Part shown: positions 34,863-42,464 of the stretch, in pieces
How the letters are laid out: the number at the start of each line of letters is the position of its first letter
Position numbering within the stretch: the stretch's first letter is position 1
From: JANYJZ01 sp964523395
GTDB taxonomy: Bacteria; Bacteroidota; Ignavibacteria; UBA10030; SZUA-254
Direction of reading: 5' to 3'
Assembly (NCBI GenBank): GCA_964523395.1
Contig: CAZFXS010000005.1
Location: forward strand, 124,001 to 188,000
Length of the DNA stretch: 64,000 nucleotides
Program-made: the position numbers and the translations under genes
Notes under the pieces: model-generated
What the model was told of the DNA's origin: nothing
The model's database searches: none
Seen by the model: the letters and a program-made list of their open reading frames with translations, nothing else

Positions 34863-35010
34863 TCCAGAAAACCGGGCATTCTGCTATAATCTGGAAACCA
34901 GACGTGTAAAAAATTACTTCCGTTCTATTGACTTTCGGGCCACTGATTCTTAGATTTCTCCGAACCCGCAACCCACCGCTTCACACATAATCAATCGTAA
35001 GGAGGAGCTG

Positions 35011-36489
35011 ATGAAGAATTGTGTTCGTGTCTTTTGCTGCTTTATTATTCTTTTTGTGATTACAGGGATAGCGCAATCATCCCTCACTCAGCCAGGAAAG
35101 ATTCGTTATCCTGTTTCCGGCTATCGTCATGTCTTGCCAAACTCAATGCCCACCGCTGAAACACCACCTACACTTGAAAAACTCCTGAGCTCGCAAGGTA
35201 ACCTCCAGGCAATGGGAATCGATCCGACCCAATTTTCGGCGCCGGTAAACGCAAGCATAACAAAAATCGAACAAACCGCCGACGGAAATTACTTAGTCCA
35301 AGTGCTTCTTCAGGCATGGGTTGTCAATGCCTGGGTGAACTCCTTCAGATACACATATACTTATAACACCGACGGAGACAGGACTCAGGAGATTCGGGAG
35401 ATATGGCAGTCGAACAACTGGGTCAACCAGATGCGCATCGCCTACACATATATTGCGATAGGAATTGCATCAGGTTCGTTCTGGGAGCTTTGGCAGATGT
35501 CTCAGTGGGTCAATTATCAACGATCCACTTACACATATAACGCACTTCTCCTCACTGCGGTGCTTTGGGAATACTGGCAAACCTCACAGTGGGTGAACTA
35601 TTATCAATACCTGTATTACCATGACAAATCAGACAGAGTGATTGAATATGTGGTGCAGCAATGGATTGCAAGTGCCTGGGTAAATTCTTATCGGTATCTC
35701 TATGCCTATTTTACCGGGACACTGTTATCGGAGTTTCTTTATCAGCGATGGATCAGCGAGGCGTGGGTCAACTTTCAGAGGGAAACAACAACATATAAAA
35801 ACGGATTGCGCACACAAGTCCTCTCACAAGATTGGTCAGGCTCAGCATGGGTAAATGCATATTTGTATCTCTATACGTACGGCGTCACCAACCTCCTTCT
35901 GACGTATCTTGTTCAAGAATGGATCACCGATGCCTGGTATGATTACTGGGACGAATGGTATTATTATGATGAATACGATGATGAAATCGAAATAGTCGGC
36001 CGTCGCTGGATTACTGACAGATGGGTTAATTACGAACGGTTTCTTTTCGCTTACACACTTAAAAGACTCGTATCCCAAATTACTTATCAGCGATGGGAAG
36101 CTGCAACTATGAGAGGGTCTTCATCCTCAGAAATTGCCCTTGCAGAAAGCACATGGGTTGATTTTCAGCGGCAGACAGGGACATATGCAAGCACTACGGA
36201 TATTGGAAATGATCCACCATCAATCCATTCATTTAAATTATATGGGAACTATCCGAACCCGTTTAATCCGGGAACGGAGGTGCGGTTCGAGGTTTCAGGT
36301 TTGGGATTTGTGTCACTGAAAATATATGATGTTCTCGGAAAAGAAATTGCAACGTTGGTGAACGAAACCCTGCCCGCGGGAAATTACAAACGAAGATGGG
36401 AAGCAAACGGATTGCCCGGCGGAGTTTATTTTTACCGGCTTATTACAGATGGATTTTCGGATGTGAAGAAGATGGTGCTGGTGAAATAG
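35011..36489 (+). CDS. Secreted Trp-rich repeat protein with T9SS sorting domain (paralogue 2)
   Basis: 492 residues, function unknown. Signal peptide at residues 1-24 (IILFVITGIAQSS). Between about 105 and 395 lie nine repeats that are strikingly regular, 28-29 residues each, and start with (A/N/Q)-W-V-N: AWVNSFRYTYTYN, NWVNQMRIAYTY, QWVNYQRSTYTYN, QWVNYYQYLYY, AWVNSYRYLYAY and so on, each ending in L-x-Q-x-W-(I/Q)-x-S. The alternation of aromatic and polar residues implies short beta strands. The T9SS tail is nearly identical to that of paralogue 1 even at the DNA level. RBS AAGGAGGAG is strong. Adhesin, matrix or carbohydrate-binding roles are possible but unproven. Confidence 0.82.
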   Translation: MKNCVRVFCCFIILFVITGIAQSSLTQPGKIRYPVSGYRHVLPNSMPTAETPPTLEKLLSSQGNLQAMGIDPTQFSAPVNASITKIEQTADGNYLVQVLLQAWVVNAWVNSFRYTYTYNTDGDRTQEIREIWQSNNWVNQMRIAYTYIAIGIASGSFWELWQMSQWVNYQRSTYTYNALLLTAVLWEYWQTSQWVNYYQYLYYHDKSDRVIEYVVQQWIASAWVNSYRYLYAYFTGTLLSEFLYQRWISEAWVNFQRETTTYKNGLRTQVLSQDWSGSAWVNAYLYLYTYGVTNLLLTYLVQEWITDAWYDYWDEWYYYDEYDDEIEIVGRRWITDRWVNYERFLFAYTLKRLVSQITYQRWEAATMRGSSSSEIALAESTWVDFQRQTGTYASTTDIGNDPPSIHSFKLYGNYPNPFNPGTEVRFEVSGLGFVSLKIYDVLGKEIATLVNETLPAGNYKRRWEANGLPGGVYFYRLITDGFSDVKKMVLVK

Positions 36490-36551
36490 GGTTGAAACTT
36501 GCCAGTCCGATACAAAGAAGAATCATACCCCCTACTCTGAAATTAACATTC

Positions 36552-36582
36552 ATCCCTCTTCCTTTCATAAAGGAAGAGGGAT
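36552..36582. terminator. Perfect 14-bp hairpin after the WVN-repeat genes
   Basis: ATCCCTCTTCCTTT, loop CAT, AAAGGAAGAGGGAT. It starts 63 bp after the stop of paralogue 2. It has the position of a terminator but lacks a T-run, and similar C/T-rich hairpins recur in the window, so it may be a portable repeat. Confidence 0.5.
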
Positions 36583-36706
36583 ACCACCTGTTTTTCGTCT
36601 TGTTTATTTATTGAAGTTTGAGTACAATTGCGAAGATGATGCACGGGGAGATAGTGATGTTCAGCGTGACACAGCTTCAAAAAAAATTCAGTTCGAGTTC
36701 TTTACA

Positions 36707-37396
36707 ATGACTAGAAAATACCGTTTCAGACTCTACCTTCCCGGATTTGTCTTTTTTCTCTGCTTCTTGCTCGAGCCAGTATTTCCACAAGTTATGGGTA
36801 TGACGCTTGACAAGGGAAGGTTTGAGATCGGCTACACAAGCATGCAACACAAGCGAGTACTGGAGAATTGGGGGACAGAACCTGTAAACTGGGGGACACA
36901 GATATTTTATATTCGCTATGGTGTTTACGATTGGCTGACAATGTCCTTCGAAGGCTTTCTTTCCAACTCAGAAAACAGGGAACAGTTTCCCCAACGAGAC
37001 TATCGCGATATTCGGTTTGGTGCCGGCATTGCATCAAAGTTCTATTCTGTTGAATCATTTCGATTCATACTGAACTGTCAATATAGTGAGTGGCTCATGT
37101 TTGATAGATCTTTAGAACGCCATCACAAGCAAGTGCAGAGTCTACTCTCTGCGATAGAGATTCAGTACATTCATCGCATTGATCCAGTTGAAGGGAGGAT
37201 ATCCGTTTCGCCAGTCTTTCTTTTCGATCAGTACAGTCAGTACACTCAATTCAATAACTCTACCGACAAGTCCTTAGAAAACCTGGGCATAGCAATGGGG
37301 ATCGATCTGACCACCTATGACCACCTACGATTATATGGACAAGGATTCTTCACAAGCTTTTGGCAAACAAGAACCGGACTAGGATGGGTTTTTTGA
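36707..37396 (+). CDS. Exported outer-membrane beta-barrel-like protein
   Basis: 229 residues from the ATG at 36707; the frame is open from 36611, but a signal peptide begins at this ATG (LYLPGFVFFLCFLLEPVFPQ). After it come alternating strands such as GRFEIGYTSMQHKR, GTQIFYIRYGVYDWLTMSFEG and RDIRFGAGIASKFY, ending in TRTGLGWVF with a final aromatic residue, typical of an outer membrane barrel or barrel-like receptor. No family was recognised. It follows the two WVN-repeat genes and precedes a lipoprotein gene, on the same strand. Start choice is uncertain because no clear Shine-Dalgarno is present. Confidence 0.6.
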   Translation: MTRKYRFRLYLPGFVFFLCFLLEPVFPQVMGMTLDKGRFEIGYTSMQHKRVLENWGTEPVNWGTQIFYIRYGVYDWLTMSFEGFLSNSENREQFPQRDYRDIRFGAGIASKFYSVESFRFILNCQYSEWLMFDRSLERHHKQVQSLLSAIEIQYIHRIDPVEGRISVSPVFLFDQYSQYTQFNNSTDKSLENLGIAMGIDLTTYDHLRLYGQGFFTSFWQTRTGLGWVF

Positions 37397-37496
37397 ATCA
37401 CAATAACAATAGGCTACGATACCGGATTAAAGGGTTCTCCCGATGGTGGCGTCGTTACGGTTGCACCTATTCATCGGTGATAATCAAAGGTAAGTT

Positions 37497-38405
37497 ATGA
37501 CACACAGATTAATTCTTTTAGTAATTGTAAGTACACTTCTCCTTTTCTCATGCAAAGATGATTCAGTTTCCCCGAACTCCGGTAAAGGATTTTTCGTAAC
37601 AATTACCGTAAAAGACAGCGCGGGAAATCCCGTCCAAAATCTTCAGGTCATCGGCGGCAATGCGTTATCGCCCCCCTATTTCCAATCCATTCCGGTGGAG
37701 ACGTGGGCTAACCGGGCGTATTATGCCCGCATCATTGTACAGGATACGGTAAGCGGAACTGTTCTATTCCGCGACTCCGTGCTGACAGTTTTTGGCGACA
37801 TTGATATATCAAATCCGCCATCGCTGCTTGGGACAACATCTTCAGCCGGAACGGTAACCATTGAAGACCCGAGCCGGCTTCCCGGCTTTCTGCATCTTTC
37901 ACAAATCCCGATAACAACTACTGATGGCCCGGATACCGTTGGCTGGTTCTCCATACGAGACACGGCAATTATCATTTTGCGAGATCCGATTACTAATCAA
38001 CAACAGCGACAAAAAATTGTGATCAAGCCGGGTGTTAATTTCATCAGTATCGTCTGGTCACCACCAACGGCATCCCTGCCGACTATTGAACGCAGAATAT
38101 TCCCCGGTCGCAGTCAGCAAGAATCACAAAAGGCCGGCGACGTTCCTACCCAATCTTTGGCCACGACTGTTATTATGTTTGACCTTCCATATGCAGCACA
38201 TATTACTTTTACCGCCGTGCGTATGGATGGCACAGTATTTTCAACCTTAATTGATCAAACGCTATGGGCAGGGTATTACTGGGTGCAGTTCAACATTAGC
38301 GGAGATGGGATTAATCTGCAAAAACAATCCTCACAGCAATCAACAGCCAATCCTATTCCCGAAAGGTGGGCGATACATCAGAATTTTCCAAACCCGTTTA
38401 ACTGA
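37497..38405 (+). CDS. Lipoprotein with truncated T9SS sorting domain
   Basis: 302 residues. Lipoprotein signal LVIVSTLLLFSCKD, Cys near residue 19. A carboxypeptidase-regulatory-like beta segment follows (FFVTITVKDSAGNPVQNLQV). The end reads ERWAIHQNFPNPFN and then meets TGA, exactly inside the motif that starts a T9SS sorting domain; about 65 residues of domain are missing. DNA just after the stop (KEIAI-like codons in another frame, near 38416-38435) could be a remnant of the domain after a deletion, but this is weak. RBS AAAGG. It may be a recently broken gene, and the product may stay in the periplasm. Confidence 0.65.
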   Translation: MTHRLILLVIVSTLLLFSCKDDSVSPNSGKGFFVTITVKDSAGNPVQNLQVIGGNALSPPYFQSIPVETWANRAYYARIIVQDTVSGTVLFRDSVLTVFGDIDISNPPSLLGTTSSAGTVTIEDPSRLPGFLHLSQIPITTTDGPDTVGWFSIRDTAIIILRDPITNQQQRQKIVIKPGVNFISIVWSPPTASLPTIERRIFPGRSQQESQKAGDVPTQSLATTVIMFDLPYAAHITFTAVRMDGTVFSTLIDQTLWAGYYWVQFNISGDGINLQKQSSQQSTANPIPERWAIHQNFPNPFN

Positions 38406-38487
38406 ATATTTAAAAAAGAGATCGCAATCGCCTGCCATATGCTGCCATTAAGAATGTCCAGGAGCGAAATAATCAACATCAGCTTTG

Positions 38488-38548
38488 CGATTTCATCTCA
38501 ACAATCATCAATATAATTTTTCGCATAATAATTAATGATGAAATCGCA
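38488..38548. repeat. Long-range inverted repeat
   Basis: GCGATTTCATC (38488-38498) and GATGAAATCGC (38538-38548), perfect 11-bp arms separated by 39 nt of AT-rich DNA. No gene lies here; it is downstream of the truncated lipoprotein gene. Confidence 0.55.
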
Positions 38549-38605
38549 TATAACGTCGGATTGCACTATTAAAGCCATTCATTGCGATTGCGAAAAGTTC
38601 TCTTT

Positions 38606-38635
38606 TTGTCCTTTCTCTTCAAAGAGAAAGGACAA
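38606..38635. repeat. Perfect 14-bp hairpin
   Basis: TTGTCCTTTCTCTT, loop CA, AAGAGAAAGGACAA. It lies 25 bp upstream of the ATG of the HIT-like gene. Preceded by TCTTTT rather than followed by T-run on the plus strand; on the minus strand it would be followed by AAAAAGAG. Terminator or portable hairpin. Confidence 0.55.
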
Positions 38636-38659
38636 CACGCAATAATCATTTACTTGTTT

Positions 38660-39142
38660 ATGGCTCTCATCTTCGAATCCCAACACTTCACCGTCGACGC
38701 CGTCGATAAACCTCTTGTAGATCGCGAAGACGGAGGCCATATCGCCATCAACCCGAAAGTCAGAGTAACCGACCGCCAGCAGCTTTCTCCAAGACAGGCT
38801 ATCGAGCTGATGCGGCTGACCATTGTCGCGGGCGAGGCAATGACAACCGTAATGAACCGCCATGGCGTTGACATCAGGAGAATCAATTATCAGGACAACG
38901 GCAACTGGTCGGTGTTCGCGCCGGAAGGCCCGGTTCTCCATGTTCATTTGTACGGCAGGGCAAAGAGCGCAAAGGTACAGAAATACGGCCAGGCGACATT
39001 TTTCCCGCACAGAAACGACAATCCTGAATTTTACGCGCGGTGCAATCCGCTCACCGCGGAGGATGTGAAGGAAATAAGAAATGAGATTATGAGATTGTTA
39101 GATGATGAGAAGCATTCTGACGAAGCATGGGGGCTTTCGTAA
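38660..39142 (+). CDS. HIT-like (histidine triad fold) protein
   Basis: 160 residues from the ATG at 38660. The order FxVDAVDKPLVDREDGGHIAI, then TDRQQLSPRQAIELMRLT, INYQDNGNWSVFAPEG and LHVHLYGRA, follows the HIT fold: the conserved proline-rich strand, the Gly-Gly-His strand and the HxH active-site strand. The triad is HVHLY, so the third histidine is replaced. HIT proteins hydrolyse or transfer nucleotide-linked groups. The upstream 26 codons of the open frame cover a hairpin and are not counted. No RBS was recognised. The family call is from motif order, so moderate. Confidence 0.62.
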   Translation: MALIFESQHFTVDAVDKPLVDREDGGHIAINPKVRVTDRQQLSPRQAIELMRLTIVAGEAMTTVMNRHGVDIRRINYQDNGNWSVFAPEGPVLHVHLYGRAKSAKVQKYGQATFFPHRNDNPEFYARCNPLTAEDVKEIRNEIMRLLDDEKHSDEAWGLS

Positions 39143-39233
39143 TCAATACTATTTTTCCCTCCGGCAACAAAATCCCGCCAAAATCGTTATACCATACCAA
39201 CCTTTGTCTTTAACAACTTAACCTTACTTCACC

Positions 39234-40442
39234 ATGATTATCGCAATCATCTTCTTTTGGAGCTTTGTACCGTTTACCGTGCTGTCGCAGACAGCGACGG
39301 TAGCACCTGCTGATTTTTCCACATTACCGACAATAGAGTGGCAGTTTAAGACTTCAAAATCAATCTACGCGTCCCCTCTTGTGAGTGAAGGAGTTGTGTA
39401 TGCCGGAGGGTTGGACAGTACGCTCCACGCAATCGACATACGCACAGGGAAAGAACTTTGGAACTTCAGGACGAATGGAGAAATACGTTCAGCTGTCTGT
39501 ATAAACGCCGGCAGTTTGTATCTCAACGGCGGCGACGGTATGTTGTACGCATTAAACAAAAGCACAGGAAAAGAACTCTGGAAATTCACAACAAAAGGTG
39601 AACGTAAATATGATTTCGCCGATTATTTTCATTCCTCCCCAGTTTTACGTGACGGTATCATCTATTTCGGATCAGGGGACGGGAATTTTTACGCAGTCAA
39701 TGCCTCAAGCGGTTCACTGCTGTGGCAATTCAGAACCGGCGGCATTATTCATACTACAGCGGCAATTGGTAACGGTATGGTATTTTTCGGTTCATTCGAT
39801 GGTTATGTTTATGCATTGAGTATTCGTGACGGCGCTTTAATCTGGAGATTTAAGACAGTCGGGCACAGGTATTTTCCCAAAGGCGAAGTGCAGGGATCGC
39901 CTGCTGTTTACAAAGGGTTGGTGTTTATAGGTGCACGTGATTACAACATCTACGCTATCGATCAGAACAAAGGGTTCTGTCACTGGAACAAGGCATTCAC
40001 CAGGGGCTGGGGACTGTGCACTACCATGTATGATTCTGTTTTATACATCGGTTCATCCGACGAACGGGTACTTATGGCTGTCGAACCCGGATCCGGAAAC
40101 GAGATATGGAAAAAGAACATGGAGTTTCTTGTCTTCGGCAACAATGCGTACAGTAAAACAATGATGTACGTCGGAACAACCATCGGAAAACTCCACGGCA
40201 TTGACATGGCAACAGGCGAGAAGAAATGGAGTTTTGAAACGGAATCGTACCTGAAGAACCGGTCGAAATATTTCAAACAGGACGATTCGTACCGGGATGA
40301 TATATATTCCATCATTACATCCAATGAACATTTCCTCGAGGTTGAATGCGAACTTGGAGGAATTTTTTCGACCCCCTGCATCTCAGGCGACAATATCATA
40401 TTCACAAGTACGAATGGCTACGTGTATTGCCTGAAGCGATAG
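39234..40442 (+). CDS. Exported PQQ-like beta-propeller protein (BamB-type repeats)
   Basis: 402 residues. Signal peptide at residues 1-19 (ends VLSQT). The rest consists of propeller blades with the PQQ-repeat pattern: YAGGLDSTLHAIDIRTGKEL, LYLNGGDGMLYALNKSTGKE, IYFGSGDGNFYAVNASSGSL, VFFGSFDGYVYALSIRDGAL, VFIGARDYNIYAIDQNKG and so on, giving about seven blades; the last, IIFTSTNGYVYCLKR, closes the ring. No PQQ dehydrogenase active site or c-type haem motif was seen, so a binding or scaffold role is more likely than oxidation. Stands alone on the plus strand. Confidence 0.85.
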   Translation: MIIAIIFFWSFVPFTVLSQTATVAPADFSTLPTIEWQFKTSKSIYASPLVSEGVVYAGGLDSTLHAIDIRTGKELWNFRTNGEIRSAVCINAGSLYLNGGDGMLYALNKSTGKELWKFTTKGERKYDFADYFHSSPVLRDGIIYFGSGDGNFYAVNASSGSLLWQFRTGGIIHTTAAIGNGMVFFGSFDGYVYALSIRDGALIWRFKTVGHRYFPKGEVQGSPAVYKGLVFIGARDYNIYAIDQNKGFCHWNKAFTRGWGLCTTMYDSVLYIGSSDERVLMAVEPGSGNEIWKKNMEFLVFGNNAYSKTMMYVGTTIGKLHGIDMATGEKKWSFETESYLKNRSKYFKQDDSYRDDIYSIITSNEHFLEVECELGGIFSTPCISGDNIIFTSTNGYVYCLKR

Positions 40443-40502
40443 TACCTGGGATAGTCGTAAGGTAATTTCTCAATGTAAGATGATCCCTCCCCTTTAATCC
40501 CC

Positions 40503-40526
40503 CTCCCTTCCGCCGCGGCGGATAAG
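40503..40526. repeat. GC-rich hairpin in a C-rich intergenic stretch
   Basis: CCCTTCCGCCG with CGGCGGA-TA-AGGG: an 11-bp arm with a two-base bulge. It belongs with the CCCTCCCCTT-type hairpins. It lies after the PQQ-propeller gene and could end its transcript. Confidence 0.5.
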
Positions 40527-40566
40527 GGACGGGAAAGTGGTGGGATCAGATAACAAACTAAGGCAC

Positions 40567-40674
40567 TACCAGTCATAGGGTGGTGGTTCAATTTCAGAAA
40601 CGGAAGATAATTATCTTCCGTTTCTGCCACCAGATTGCAATGTCAAATCCAAAATGAGCCAGTACCAGTCATAG
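40567..40674. repeat. 32-bp perfect palindrome framed by a 12-bp direct repeat
   Basis: 40595-40626 is a perfect 32-bp palindrome: arms CAGAAACGGAAGATAA and TTATCTTCCGTTTCTG meet with no loop. TGGTGG (40581-40586) and CCACCA (40627-40632) extend the stem beyond an 8-nt bulge. TACCAGTCATAG occurs at 40567-40578 and again at 40663-40674. The arrangement looks like an inserted hairpin element with duplicated target, or a strong terminator ahead of the lipoprotein gene. Confidence 0.7.
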
Positions 40675-40734
40675 ACCTTCGATGAAACATTGGAGAATTT
40701 TTGTTATATTCTCGATATCATCATGGAGGAGTCT

Positions 40735-41469
40735 ATGAAAAACGTGCTGGTCATTCTACTTCTATTTGCGATAATAGGTTGTACCACAGATTCAGGCGTG
40801 AACTTTATCGGAAACGAATCCGTCTCATTTCAAACAATTATCAGAGACGGGTCAACTTTTCAAAACACCCTGCCGGCAACAGTAGTACTACGGAATAAAG
40901 CGCAGGAAGACATTTTCCTTGCTGAACACCCGGCAACAAAAAGCTTTCCGGACGTTGATTATTCCCGGCACATGGTCATCGGCATGCTTGGCGACATGAG
41001 GGAGGGTGCAATGACCCGGATATCCATCGACTCGATACAACAACTGAGGGGAACGCTCAATGTGTATTCCCATGAGTTATATCCGGCGAGTGAGTACATT
41101 GGTAAAGGAAACCCTGCTCACCTTGTCGTTGTTGGAAAAAATCTCCTTCCCGTTCACTTTGAGCCGGCCACCGTCGTTAAAGAACCGCCGCCGCAAATCG
41201 ACGAACTTGTCTGGGTTTCTATTTCGTATGTCGGTGGTGTACAATGCGATCCGTCAAGTCATTACACACCGCCTGATGTCCGCCAAGTATTAAACGACGC
41301 TGACGTATCGGTCTTTGATACTGCTATCGAGGGATCTCCCGTCTGCCTCGCGTGCACATGTCCCTCATACGCCGCAATGCACTTCGCACAGATAAAAAAA
41401 GACGATGTAGAAAAAGCGGAACAAGCCGGATTCCAACAAACAGATCCTCCGGCAATATCCGGAAGCTAA
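40735..41469 (+). CDS. Lipoprotein with PrcB-like domain and Cys-rich segment
   Basis: 244 residues from the ATG at 40735, which has GGAGGA upstream. Signal VILLLFAIIGC places the lipidated Cys near residue 16. Residues about 65-150 (VDYSRHMVIGMLGDMREGAM, then TRISIDSIQQLRGTLNV) resemble the PrcB C-terminal domain, a protease-associated fold. Near residue 210 lies SPVCLACTCPSYAAMHFAQ with three closely spaced cysteines, a possible metal or disulphide site; this part is not typical of PrcB. Function unknown. It is followed by a YciI-like gene and a thioesterase on the same strand. Confidence 0.6.
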   Translation: MKNVLVILLLFAIIGCTTDSGVNFIGNESVSFQTIIRDGSTFQNTLPATVVLRNKAQEDIFLAEHPATKSFPDVDYSRHMVIGMLGDMREGAMTRISIDSIQQLRGTLNVYSHELYPASEYIGKGNPAHLVVVGKNLLPVHFEPATVVKEPPPQIDELVWVSISYVGGVQCDPSSHYTPPDVRQVLNDADVSVFDTAIEGSPVCLACTCPSYAAMHFAQIKKDDVEKAEQAGFQQTDPPAISGS

Positions 41470-41504
41470 CATATCATCACTCTAACATCCTATCATACTC
41501 TCAT

Positions 41505-41984
41505 ATGAAAACCATACAGGTACTCCTTCTCGGAGTGGCAGTAACTATTTTTTTTCCTCTTCAATCAAATTCGCAGACAAAAGATCACACGGATCAACCT
41601 GCATTCGATTCAACCTTAGCCGCAAAGCTCAAGGCCGACGATTACGGCATGCGGAAATATGTAATGGCATTCCTCCGCAAGGGACCCAACCGATCAAAGG
41701 ACACAACGGTCGCCAAACAACTGCAGGCGGCGCACATGAAAAATATCAACCGTATGGCCGAGGAGGGCGTACTATCTGTCGCCGGGCCATTCCTTGACGG
41801 AGGCGATCTGAGAGGCATTTATGTCTTCAACGTCGAAACAGTTGAGGAGGCAAGGAAACTTACGGAAACGGATCCGCTCATCCAATCGGGCGGGCTGGTC
41901 ATGGAACTTCACCCCTGGTATTGTTCAGCTGCTTTGATGCAGGTAAATGCAATACATGGAAAAATATCCAAAATAAAATTCTAA
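41505..41984 (+). CDS. Exported YciI-like protein
   Basis: 159 residues from the ATG at 41505, because a signal peptide begins there (VLLLGVAVTIFFPLQSNSQ). The mature part, MRKYVMAFLRKGPNRSKD, then QLQAAHMKNINRMAEEGVLS and VAGPFLDGGDLRGIYVFNV, then ARKLTETDPLIQSGGL, matches the YCII/ferredoxin-like fold with the usual His (AAHMKN) and Asp (DP) residues. YciI proteins are mostly cytosolic; a secreted form is known in Bacteroidota-type genomes but its substrate is unknown. It ends 42 bp before the thioesterase ATG. Confidence 0.8.
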   Translation: MKTIQVLLLGVAVTIFFPLQSNSQTKDHTDQPAFDSTLAAKLKADDYGMRKYVMAFLRKGPNRSKDTTVAKQLQAAHMKNINRMAEEGVLSVAGPFLDGGDLRGIYVFNVETVEEARKLTETDPLIQSGGLVMELHPWYCSAALMQVNAIHGKISKIKF

Positions 41985-42025
41985 GCGCACAACACCCGCA
42001 TCCAGGCACCGTTTACTCCGCTTTT

Positions 42026-42454
42026 ATGAGTGAGTTCAAACATACAACTCCCATCCAGATCCGTTTTTGCGATGTTGACATGATGGGACATGTCAATAAC
42101 GCGACATTCCTCAGCTACATCGAACTGGCGCGGCTGAAATACTTCGATGATGTTATAGGAGGAGGAAAAGACTGGACGAAGCAGGACGGGTTGATTCTCG
42201 CGCGGATAGAAATCGATTTCAGGATGCCCGTATTTTTCGGGGATACCATTGCCGTTCATACGCGCTGTTCCCGCCTGGGAAATAAAAGCTTTGATTTAGA
42301 ATGGAAGGTTATCAGAGAACTATCATCATCAACAGAAATTGTCGCCGAAGGAACGGCGGTGCTTGCCTGTTATGATTATCTGCAAAAGAAATCGATACCG
42401 ATTCCACAGGAACGCCGCGCCGCGATAGAAGCATTCGAAGAAACTATTTTATAA
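42026..42454 (+). CDS. Hot-dog fold acyl-CoA thioesterase (4HBT family)
   Basis: 142 residues from the ATG at 42026; the open frame reaches further upstream over the end of the YciI gene but that part is not family-like. IQIRFCDVDMMGHVNNATFL near residues 10-29 is the 4-hydroxybenzoyl-CoA thioesterase signature, with the Asp that activates water. The rest has the FRMPVFFGDTI and EGTAVLACYD strands. Likely cleaves a medium or branched acyl-CoA. It is followed by the large propeller gene after 10 bp, so they may be co-transcribed. Confidence 0.88.
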   Translation: MSEFKHTTPIQIRFCDVDMMGHVNNATFLSYIELARLKYFDDVIGGGKDWTKQDGLILARIEIDFRMPVFFGDTIAVHTRCSRLGNKSFDLEWKVIRELSSSTEIVAEGTAVLACYDYLQKKSIPIPQERRAAIEAFEETIL

Positions 42455-42464
42455 GGAATATTCC

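Noticed and set aside
37320..37450. Continuation of the barrel-like protein past its stop
   Set aside because: The frame ends with GLGWVF and TGA, a natural barrel end; no other frame continues the pattern.
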